In this document: positions 51,433 through 59,204 of the stretch, one piece after another
Layout: each line of letters opens with the position of its first letter
How positions within the stretch are numbered: the first letter of the stretch is position 1
Position numbers and translations under genes: made by a program
Assembly: GCA_016699755.1 (NCBI GenBank)
Contig: CP065009.1
Location: forward strand, 1,426,001 to 1,490,000
Direction of reading: 5' to 3'
DNA length: 64,000 bases
From: Candidatus Peregrinibacteria bacterium
Lineage (GTDB): Bacteria; Patescibacteriota; Gracilibacteria; CAIRYL01; GCA-016699755
The notes under the pieces: model-generated
The model's database searches: none
Seen by the model: the letters and a program-made list of their open reading frames with translations, nothing else
Told to the model about the DNA's origin: nothing

Positions 51433-52095
51433 CTATTCTTTCTCGTGATCTTTAGGTTTCTTTCCAAAATTTCCTGCCCAACTCACCACTTGTTCCTTCT
51501 TGAAAAATCCATATCCAACACTCGCAAGAAAAATGGCAAGTGCTGCTATAGCAATCCAGAGTCCCGAACCAGTCGCCGCCGCTTTCAGGGCTTCTGTTTC
51601 CGATTGTTTAATGGTTTCTGGTGCTGGTGCTGTTTTCATTGATATATCTTCCTCTCTGTGAACGTACATTTTTTGAATTTCAAAATCCCCATCTTTTGTT
51701 ATTGCCGTAATCGTTACCTTTTTCCCCAAGTAGGAAGCAAGGTCTTTTTTTGTGGAAATAGGAATGATTTCTCCAGAATCGAGGAGCAGTTCATACGAAT
51801 TTTCTTCCGCAGTAGCCGACTCGCCCGGCATAAGTTGTCCGGTATAATTCATTTCTTCTATTGTTCCATCTGTCGTTTCGGTGATATCAGCATCAATTGG
51901 TGGTGGAGGAGGCGGAGGTGGACCCTGAAGAACATAAGACTGGATTCCATACCCACCAGTATCCTCTTGTTTTAAATTTTTTGGTGGTGCTGCAAAAGGA
52001 TCAAAATCTTCTGCAAATGCAGAAAATGGAGAAAGAACAAGCGAAGCGAGAAAAAAAGTCGCTCCGAGGGGTCTGAAAAAGTGCTGAGTTTTCAT
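51433..52095 (-). CDS. Secreted small protein with C-terminal membrane anchor
   Basis: 220 residues. The N-terminal signal peptide (FFLASLVLSPFSAFA) is followed by a proline run (GPPPPPPPP), then a small beta-domain of about 60 residues (ELLLDSGEIIPISTK, YLGKKVTITAITKDGDFEIQ) with an OB-like pattern. A membrane segment near the C-terminus (GLWIAIAALAIFLASVGYGFF) and a basic tail anchor it. Not recognised. It is alone on its strand and ends at a strong terminator. Confidence 0.6.
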   Translation of the reverse strand: MKTQHFFRPLGATFFLASLVLSPFSAFAEDFDPFAAPPKNLKQEDTGGYGIQSYVLQGPPPPPPPPIDADITETTDGTIEEMNYTGQLMPGESATAEENSYELLLDSGEIIPISTKKDLASYLGKKVTITAITKDGDFEIQKMYVHREEDISMKTAPAPETIKQSETEALKAAATGSGLWIAIAALAIFLASVGYGFFKKEQVVSWAGNFGKKPKDHEKE

Positions 52096-52257
52096 CTCGG
52101 TTTTTCTAAAAAATTCCTACCATACTAACATCATCTTCTGGAAAAAGCAAATTACAAAAACCCCTTGTTTCGTTTCTTCCTATCATTTGGTGATAAAGAG
52201 GGGAATGATAAGAAATAAAGAATGATGATATTTTAAAAAAGAAGAGATGACATTTTT

Positions 52258-52274
52258 TTCTGACTGTGTCAGAA
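52258..52274. promoter_or_regulatory. Perfect palindrome upstream of purD
   Basis: TTCTGAC tgt GTCAGAA is a 7+3+7 perfect inverted repeat, 24 bp before the purD ATG. It overlaps a possible weak promoter (ATGACA at 52247, CAGAAT at 52270). It could be an operator. Confidence 0.35.
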
Positions 52275-52298
52275 TGGTCGAGAAATTTTGTTATTTTC

Positions 52299-53618
52299 AT
52301 GAAAATCCTTGTTGTTGGCAGTGGAGCCCGTGAACATGCTCTCTGTAAGGCTCTTTCCAAAAGTAAGGAACGACCGAGCATTGTTGCATTTTGCGATACA
52401 CATAATGCAGGAATCGCTCATCTCTCTTCTCGAATAGAAATAGGAGATATTTTGGATATGAAACATCTTCAGAAAATTGCGCAAGAGGAAAAACCAGATT
52501 TTGCCATTATTGGACCAGAAAGTCCTATTGCTGAGGGTGCTGCAGATGTACTTGCTGAAATAGGAGTTCCAAGTATTGCTCCCACAAAACGATTGGCACG
52601 CATTGAAAGCTCAAAAAGTTTTACTCGAAAACTTATTCATAAGTACGAGATCACCGGAAATCCAAAGTATCAAGTCTTTTTTGAAGAAGAGGGGATGCTA
52701 GAATTTGCAAAGGAATGCGGAGAAATAGTAGTAAAGTTTGATGGTCTCGCCGGAGGAAAGGGTGTCCGTGTACAAGGAGACCATTTTTCCACTCTCGAAG
52801 AAGGCTTGATCTATGCCAAGGAGTGTATCAAGGAATCGGGAAAAGTTCTTCTTGAGGAAAAACTCGTTGGACAAGAGTTTTCACTCATGTTTTTTAGTGA
52901 TGGAGAAACCATCGTTCCTATGCCCGTTGTGCAAGACAATAAGCGAGCGCTTGTAGATGATGAGGGACCAAATACAGGAGGAATGGGTTCCATATCAGAT
53001 GCAAACCATACACTTCCTTTTTTACTTCAGAAGGATATTGATGAGGCAAAGGAAATGACAACGAAAGTGATTGGAGCACTTCAGGCGGAGTGTGAAGAAA
53101 AATATAAGGGGATTATTTTTGGTGGTTTTATTGCCACAAAAAATGGAGTTCGTCTTGTAGAATACAATGCTCGATTTGGTGATCCTGAAGCTCTGAATAT
53201 ACTTCCGATTCTTGCAAGTGATTTTGTAAGTGTATGTACTGCTATTCTCGAGGGAAACCTCAAAAAAATGGAAGTAGAATTTTATGAACAAGCAACCGTT
53301 TGTAAGTATATTGTCCCAGAGGGGTATCCGGTAAAGCCTGTAAAAGATGTTCCTATTGTTATTGATGATTCAAAAATTCCAGAAGAAGTAGAGCTTTTTT
53401 ATGGAAATGTTGATGTTCTGGAAGGTCGATTTCTTCTCAAGGGGTCACGCGCAGTGGCGGTGGTTGGGATTGCCGATTCGCTTCCTGAAGCTCAGTATTT
53501 AGCAGAGGAAGCAACAAAAGCTGTAGAAGGTCCCGTGTTTCATCGAGAAGATATTGGAACAGGAAGGCTTCTCCGTAAACGAAAGGAAATGATGGATCTT
53601 TTGAGAAAAGTGCAATAA
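52299..53618 (+). CDS. purD: Phosphoribosylamine-glycine ligase (GARS)
   Basis: 439 residues from ATG 52299. It ligates glycine to phosphoribosylamine, the second step of purine synthesis. MKILVVGSGAREHAL, IIGPESPIAEGAADVL, KFDGLAGGKGV, GPNTGGMGS and FNARFGDPE-like (YNARFGDPEA) are the standard ATP-grasp GARS motifs. Length is normal. No other purine genes are adjacent. Its promoter region contains a perfect 17-bp palindrome. Confidence 0.96.
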   Translation: MKILVVGSGAREHALCKALSKSKERPSIVAFCDTHNAGIAHLSSRIEIGDILDMKHLQKIAQEEKPDFAIIGPESPIAEGAADVLAEIGVPSIAPTKRLARIESSKSFTRKLIHKYEITGNPKYQVFFEEEGMLEFAKECGEIVVKFDGLAGGKGVRVQGDHFSTLEEGLIYAKECIKESGKVLLEEKLVGQEFSLMFFSDGETIVPMPVVQDNKRALVDDEGPNTGGMGSISDANHTLPFLLQKDIDEAKEMTTKVIGALQAECEEKYKGIIFGGFIATKNGVRLVEYNARFGDPEALNILPILASDFVSVCTAILEGNLKKMEVEFYEQATVCKYIVPEGYPVKPVKDVPIVIDDSKIPEEVELFYGNVDVLEGRFLLKGSRAVAVVGIADSLPEAQYLAEEATKAVEGPVFHREDIGTGRLLRKRKEMMDLLRKVQ

Positions 53619-53720
53619 GAGAGTTTTTGTTGTGTTGGAAAAAGTGAAAAGTGAGAAATACATAATCTTTTCCTTTACAAAAACAAATAAAAGTCGTTAC
53701 CATTCTTTGCCCATTCGTCA

Positions 53721-55307
53721 ATGATCAGTGATCACGGACATCTGGTCGATGATTCTTTGTCTTTCTCTATGACCTTTGAACACCTCGGGCTGAAGCCCAA
53801 TCTTCTGAAGAGTATTTCCGAAATGGGATTTGTAAATCCGAGTCCTGTTCAGGAGCAAGCTATTCCTGTTATTCTCTCTGGAAAAGATATTGTTGCCCAA
53901 GCGCATACTGGAACAGGAAAAACTGCCGCATTTGGATTGCCATGTTTGCAAAATATGAAAAAAGGAGAAGGAGCGCAACTGCTCGTTATCACTCCTACGC
54001 GTGAACTTGCGCATCAGGTGAGCGATGAACTTTTTGCGTTTGGAAAATATGATGCCGTTCAAACTGTGGTTATTTCTGGTGGAAAATCATATTCACAGCA
54101 AATAGGAATGGTTCGAAATGGGGCGCAGGTGGTCGTTGCAACACCAGGTCGCCTTCTTGATCTTTTGAAAACAAAAAAACTCGGCGTATTTTCACCTTCC
54201 ATGATTGTGCTTGATGAAGCGGATGAAATGCTTGATATGGGTTTTTTAGATGATATTCAAGAAATTTTTTCTTTTCTTCCTGAGAGTCGACAGACTCTTC
54301 TCTTTTCCGCAACGATTCCAGCTCCAATTCAGTCATTAGCAAAAAATATTCTTAAGACTCCCGAAATTGTTCGTATTACTAAAAAAGAAGATGGAGCCAT
54401 CAATAAAGATATTGAAGAGCTTTATTGTGTTATTGATGAGCACGAGCGAGATGATGCACTTGTTCGCATCATGGAGAGCGAGGAGCCAAAAAAGGCGGTA
54501 GTGTTTTGTCGAACAAAGAGTGAGGTCGATCGTCTTTCCACTATGCTCATGAGTCGAGGATACCCTGCAAAAGGACTTCATGGAGATATGGAACAGCGAC
54601 AACGATCATCCGTTATGCAGAGTTTTCAGGGTGGTGCTGTGACCATACTTGTTGCAACGGATGTTGCGGCTCGTGGATTAGATGTTCGAGAGGTGTCGCA
54701 TGTGATTAATTTTCATATTCCTTTTGAGCCAGAAAGCTATATCCATCGTATTGGGAGAACCGCTCGAGCAGGAGAAAAAGGAAGAGCAATAACACTTGTT
54801 ACTCCACGAGAATGGCGTGATTTGCGTCGTATTCGACAAAAATCTGGCAGTCAAATGATTCATCGTCCTCTTCCAACAATGGGCGATGTACAAAAGGAAA
54901 ACGCGAAACGCTTAATGATTGAATTGCAAAATCAAAAGATTCATGAATTTTCTGGCGTATTTTTCGAAGAATTGGTGAATACCATGGGTATTGAACAAGC
55001 CGCGCAAAAATTAGTCTCGTATATTTTGCAATCAAATGATGTTCCAGGACCACAATCCATTGGTATTACTGGAGAGCGACTCAATCGTTTTTTCTTTGAT
55101 ATAGAAAATGGAGGCGATGGAAGAGAAGGAAAGCGATCAGGAGGATTTCATGGAAGAGGTAGTGGTGGATACTTCCGAAGAAGTGGAGGGAAACCTTCAG
55201 GAGGAGGAAGCGGAAGATATTCAGGGGAAAGTGGAGGAGGGAGAAAACCTTCAGGAAGCGGTGGTGGAAAAGGAGGATTTCGAAAGGGAAAACCAAAAGG
55301 GAGATAA
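53721..55307 (+). CDS. DEAD-box RNA helicase with Gly-rich tail
   Basis: 528 residues. Helicase motifs in order: Q-motif/FEHLGLKPNLL, Walker A AHTGTGKT, PTRELAHQ, DEADEML, SAT (FSATIPAP), then the C-terminal VATDVAARGLD and HRIGRTARAGEKG. After ~residue 450 comes a Gly/Ser/Arg-rich tail (RRSGGKPSGGGSGRYSG), an RNA-binding, disordered tail as in cold-shock DeaD/CshA-like helicases. Methionines at residues 1 and 17 are both possible starts. A strong terminator follows at 55492-55522. Confidence 0.95.
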   Translation: MISDHGHLVDDSLSFSMTFEHLGLKPNLLKSISEMGFVNPSPVQEQAIPVILSGKDIVAQAHTGTGKTAAFGLPCLQNMKKGEGAQLLVITPTRELAHQVSDELFAFGKYDAVQTVVISGGKSYSQQIGMVRNGAQVVVATPGRLLDLLKTKKLGVFSPSMIVLDEADEMLDMGFLDDIQEIFSFLPESRQTLLFSATIPAPIQSLAKNILKTPEIVRITKKEDGAINKDIEELYCVIDEHERDDALVRIMESEEPKKAVVFCRTKSEVDRLSTMLMSRGYPAKGLHGDMEQRQRSSVMQSFQGGAVTILVATDVAARGLDVREVSHVINFHIPFEPESYIHRIGRTARAGEKGRAITLVTPREWRDLRRIRQKSGSQMIHRPLPTMGDVQKENAKRLMIELQNQKIHEFSGVFFEELVNTMGIEQAAQKLVSYILQSNDVPGPQSIGITGERLNRFFFDIENGGDGREGKRSGGFHGRGSGGYFRRSGGKPSGGGSGRYSGESGGGRKPSGSGGGKGGFRKGKPKGR

Positions 55308-55491
55308 GAATCTCCCGAAATATTGAGTAGGTATAGTTTTTTTTGGAGTTTGAGGCATTCTTGTGGACTAGTTTTAACGAAAGCGAATCAGGAGAAGAAA
55401 ACTGGAACAATAAGGTGGGCGATCGAAAAGGATATAGCGAGGAATCATCAAAAGAAACACAGTTTTTTATTCTTTAGTGGTTTCATTGCAA

Positions 55492-55522
55492 AAAAACCCC
55501 TTCTCTCTGAGAAGGGGTTTTT
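55492..55522. terminator. Bidirectional terminator between helicase and thioredoxin-like gene
   Basis: AAAAACCCCTTCTC tct GAGAAGGGGTTTTT is a 14-bp perfect stem with a 3-nt loop. A- and T-runs flank it on both sides. It serves the convergent genes ending at 55307 (+) and 55548 (-). Confidence 0.92.
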
Positions 55523-55547
55523 AAGAAAGCAGAGGGAAGTGGTCTGA

Positions 55548-56639
55548 CTATTGATTCATGTTCTCTGTTTCCATTTGTTCAGAGAGTACTTGTGTAAAAA
55601 CTTCTTGTGATTGTTGTCCTGCGAGGAATAGGTTACCAATAAAGTATGCGGGGGCTCCGGCAATACCAAGTGCTTGTGCTTCTGCGGCAAGTCGTTGAAC
55701 AGTTTCTGAATTCTTCCCTTCATTGTAACATGTTTTTTCCTCTTCATTCAGAGAGAGGAGTTCTCCAAGAGCTGATTTCATTTCGTCCATATTTTCTTGC
55801 GTGAGTTCCGATGCTCCGGCGGTAATTTCTGTGATTTTGTTGTTGTAATCCTGAGCGATGGCGACAATACTTGTGGGCTCTGCTCCACAGAGAATAGCTT
55901 CTGTGGCAAAAGAACTTGGAATGTTATTCACAAATGGCTTCCAAGAGAAGAAGGCACCATTTTGTTCTGCTATTTGCTTGATGGCACTCAGGAATAAGAT
56001 GGTATCTTCCGAAAACGGATTTGTGTATCCAACAACACTAAGCTTTCCTTTTGCTTCCTCTGGAACAGGAGGAAGTTGTGATGCACTGAGAATTCTTTTG
56101 TTCCCAACAGTTCGAAATTCATAGAGATCTTCCGAAATGGGAGCAATGAGTCCGCCTTGGCTTAGCTGTGAAAACGTGGATATTTCCTCTACAGCTTTTG
56201 GAAGTACGATGGCAGGAACAACTCCAACTCCTTGGCTTACGAGATTTTTTCCGTTTGTCGAATTGATATCAACACGACGAATGCGGGCAGTGGGAAATGC
56301 TGATCCAAAAGAAGCTTCGAGTGCAGAAAGATTGACACAATTCTTACAATTTACATCCGTTAAAAAATAAGCATCAAATACCGGATCCTTCAAGCGAACC
56401 CACATCTTTCCGTTTACGACTTCCTTTCCATTTTCCGATCCTTCGAGTTTACTGCTGTTACTCGAAAGAAGGTTTATTCCATCATCAACCGGAGCATCTT
56501 GAAGTTGATAGAAAATAACAATATTAAGAACAAGGCTTGCGGCAAGCAAAAAGCCGAAGAATACCAGAACGACCGAATAAGAGAGTGGCTTTTTAAGCGC
56601 CTCCATGGTGCTGTTTTTGGACGACGATTTTGTCATCAT
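55548..56639 (-). CDS. Membrane-anchored protein with two thioredoxin-like folds
   Basis: 363 residues. A membrane segment near the N-terminus (VLVFFGFLLAASLVLNIVIF) anchors it outside the cytoplasm. The first domain has DVNCKNCVNL, a CxxC (residues ~95-98), followed by a thioredoxin-like VVPAIVLPKA cis-Pro region. The second domain (~residues 195-363) lacks a CxxC but has a DsbA-like C-terminal half (LGIAGAPAYFIGNLFLAG). This looks like a tandem thiol-oxidoreductase. Its role is probably in disulfide chemistry of the many Cys-containing secreted proteins of this organism (inference). Confidence 0.65.
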   Translation of the reverse strand: MMTKSSSKNSTMEALKKPLSYSVVLVFFGFLLAASLVLNIVIFYQLQDAPVDDGINLLSSNSSKLEGSENGKEVVNGKMWVRLKDPVFDAYFLTDVNCKNCVNLSALEASFGSAFPTARIRRVDINSTNGKNLVSQGVGVVPAIVLPKAVEEISTFSQLSQGGLIAPISEDLYEFRTVGNKRILSASQLPPVPEEAKGKLSVVGYTNPFSEDTILFLSAIKQIAEQNGAFFSWKPFVNNIPSSFATEAILCGAEPTSIVAIAQDYNNKITEITAGASELTQENMDEMKSALGELLSLNEEEKTCYNEGKNSETVQRLAAEAQALGIAGAPAYFIGNLFLAGQQSQEVFTQVLSEQMETENMNQ

Positions 56640-56673
56640 GTTGTTTGGGAGAAAAACTGATCCGAATTATACA

Positions 56674-59070
56674 TCATCTTTTGTCACTTTTCAATTTTTT
56701 TTTGTTCTCGCTACTTTGAATAATATTTTCTAGAAGTGAAATGGGAAGTATTGTGTTTTGTTCTGCAAGCCCCTGATGAAAAAGCACTGTGGAAGGGGTG
56801 AGTGCGGGGAGCGAATTTGCCTCAATAACGAGAATATTTCCTGTCGTGCGCTCCAAAAAGGCATCAATGCGAACGTATCCTTCTATTCCCAGTATATTTG
56901 CAGTTTTCTCGAAGCGCTTTTTTGTGAGCAATAATGTGTCTGGATGAATCACTTCTTTTGGTGGTGGGGTAATGTTTACTCCGGTTCCGCCCTGAAATTT
57001 TTCTTCCACTGAGAGTACTGCACCTTCCGCAACTGTTATGCTTGGAGAGAGCGCATGGTATATTCCTTTGTTTTCAAGAACTCCAGTGGTTACCTCAATC
57101 CAGCCAGTTTTTTCTTTTATTTTGAGGGAATGATTGGAAATTCGCAAAGAGTCCGTCTCAATGAATGGCTCAAAGAGGAGTTCTTTTGGAATGGGTGAAG
57201 GCATTTCGATTTCTGTCGTCTGATAAAGAAATGTGTGAGGGGGAATATTCTTTATTTCTCCGCGAAGAAGATCTCTGTATTGGATAAACTCTTCTTGTGA
57301 CGAAAGGCGTAAAACGCCAGAAGAGCATCCATCTGAACGAGGCTTTACAATAACAGTTTTTGATTGTGTTTCGATGATAATCTCCTTCCAGAGGGCAGAA
57401 AGATCTTCTCGTGAAAGAGTAAAGAGCCCTTCTGTTTTTTTCGATATCTGTTGCATAGCAAAAATCCCTTCTTTCTCTAGGTTTTTCAGTGCGTTTGCGG
57501 TGGCACATTTATCCATACAAAGTTTTGATGTTTTTGAGGAGGAGCCATTATGAAGAATTCCCTTTTCCTTGAGTTTTTCTTGAAGGGTTCCATCTTCCCC
57601 AATACCTCCGTGAAGTGCCAAAAAAACAAATGATGTTTGTCCCAAAAATTCATTCATTGAAAGGCGAATGGGGGATGAGAATGGTTCTGTTGTTTCGTGT
57701 TTTAGGAGACCAAGGCGCAAAAAAGCATCTCGTTCAAAAAAGCGGATCCGCTCTTCATCCGATTCTGCGTGATGACAGCTTTCTGCAATTTCTTCCACAG
57801 TGTGATTGAGCGTAAATGCATAGGGAAGTTTCCACACAGTTTCCTCATCTTTTTCAAGGAGAAATGGAGTTGGTTCAAATTTTTTTGATCGGCGGAGTTT
57901 AAGCCACACATTTGTTCCACTCATGAGCGAGACTTGCCGTTCGGACGTATTTCCTCCGAAGAGAACGAAAACGGGAGTTCTTTTCTGATCCTCGTTTTTT
58001 TTGTTTTCGGGAAAGGAAATGGAATATCGTTGACATGCGTTTCGTACTATAAAACATAAAACGTCTTGATGACTCATTCCCACACGAGAAGACTGTTGAA
58101 AGAGAAAACTATTCTGCTCCATACCGCTTATGGGATTAAAATCAGAAAACCAAATTTCTCCACTCGGAAGAAGAAAACCGTCAAATCGTGCAAAATCGCG
58201 AAGTGCAAAAAGGGAAAATATCTGTTCTGCTTGAATCCGAATACGAGCAATTGTTTCTTTATCGTATCGTGGTGGGCAATGGTACCGTACCTGATTTGTA
58301 GGAAGGTATTTTCGGCGATAATCAAAAATCTGGTTTCGTGAATAGTCTTGTTCTGTTTCTGTAGGAACAAGCGCAATGGGTTGATGAAACCGGTTCTGTA
58401 AAATCAGAACGGTAAATTCTGTTCCCGAGCAAAAGGGCTGAAGAACTGCGCGGGTATCCATGCGTTTTGAAAAAATGGTCTGCACGCTTTCAAGTGCTTC
58501 TTCGGGAGAAGTAACAGAAAAAACGCCCACGCTCGAACCACCGCTTGCGGGTTTAATAATGGCACGAGAACACTGATATTTCTTGAAGAATTCTCGAATA
58601 ATTTTTTCGTGATCATCTCGATAAATCCGCAGAATCTCTGTTGGAAGTGTAAAGAATCCTTCTTCAGAAATTTTGTTATTGCACCGGTATTTATCAAATG
58701 CGGTGTAACATGCTTCGGAACCAGAGCCAACAAACGGAATTCGCGCTTCTTCGAGAAATCGTTGAATTTCACCGTCTTCTCCAAAAGGTCCGTGAAGAGC
58801 AGGAAATGCAAGATCACAAGTTTTTAAAAATCGTATGAGTCCTTGTTTGGTTAGTGGTTTTGCTTTTTCTTGCAGTTTAAAATCAAAATCGGAAGGAGTA
58901 TTAGAATAGAGCTGTTCGGGAGAAAGGAGAAAAGCGTTTTTTTTAATGTCAAAATAAACAGGAAGAACCTCAATATTCTCATCCGAAAGATGATCGAGAA
59001 CAGAGCGCGCAGAATTGAGCGAAACGCCTCGTTCTCGCGATGGGCCTCCACAAAGCACAGCTATTTTCAT
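56674..59070 (-). CDS. Tandem-fused D-alanine-D-alanine ligase (two Ddl domains)
   Basis: 798 residues, about twice a normal Ddl. The first half has VLCGGPSRERGVSLNSA, ALHGPFGEDGEIQ, IIKPASGGSSVGV and DFNPISGMEQNS. The second half has VLFGGNTSERQVSLMSG, ALHGGIGEDGTLQ, IVKPRSDGCSSGV and IEANSLPALTPSTV. Each half is therefore an ATP-grasp ligase with the N-terminal lid. The second copy keeps the ExN metal ligand; the first has DFN. The enzyme would make D-Ala-D-Ala for peptidoglycan, or the two halves may differ in substrate. The frame from TTG 59094 is rejected in favour of ATG 59070 (MKIAVLCGG). Confidence 0.85.
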   Translation of the reverse strand: MKIAVLCGGPSRERGVSLNSARSVLDHLSDENIEVLPVYFDIKKNAFLLSPEQLYSNTPSDFDFKLQEKAKPLTKQGLIRFLKTCDLAFPALHGPFGEDGEIQRFLEEARIPFVGSGSEACYTAFDKYRCNNKISEEGFFTLPTEILRIYRDDHEKIIREFFKKYQCSRAIIKPASGGSSVGVFSVTSPEEALESVQTIFSKRMDTRAVLQPFCSGTEFTVLILQNRFHQPIALVPTETEQDYSRNQIFDYRRKYLPTNQVRYHCPPRYDKETIARIRIQAEQIFSLFALRDFARFDGFLLPSGEIWFSDFNPISGMEQNSFLFQQSSRVGMSHQDVLCFIVRNACQRYSISFPENKKNEDQKRTPVFVLFGGNTSERQVSLMSGTNVWLKLRRSKKFEPTPFLLEKDEETVWKLPYAFTLNHTVEEIAESCHHAESDEERIRFFERDAFLRLGLLKHETTEPFSSPIRLSMNEFLGQTSFVFLALHGGIGEDGTLQEKLKEKGILHNGSSSKTSKLCMDKCATANALKNLEKEGIFAMQQISKKTEGLFTLSREDLSALWKEIIIETQSKTVIVKPRSDGCSSGVLRLSSQEEFIQYRDLLRGEIKNIPPHTFLYQTTEIEMPSPIPKELLFEPFIETDSLRISNHSLKIKEKTGWIEVTTGVLENKGIYHALSPSITVAEGAVLSVEEKFQGGTGVNITPPPKEVIHPDTLLLTKKRFEKTANILGIEGYVRIDAFLERTTGNILVIEANSLPALTPSTVLFHQGLAEQNTILPISLLENIIQSSENKKKLKSDKR

Positions 59071-59204
59071 TTTTTGCAAAAAGAAAGTGTTCAATTTTTC
59101 CTTTTTATAAAAACACTTTTAGAAAAAAGAATGCAATAAAAAATATCTTTCTATTATTTTTTGCAATTTTTTTTTGTGATTTCAGTGATGAGAATTCGGT
59201 ATCC

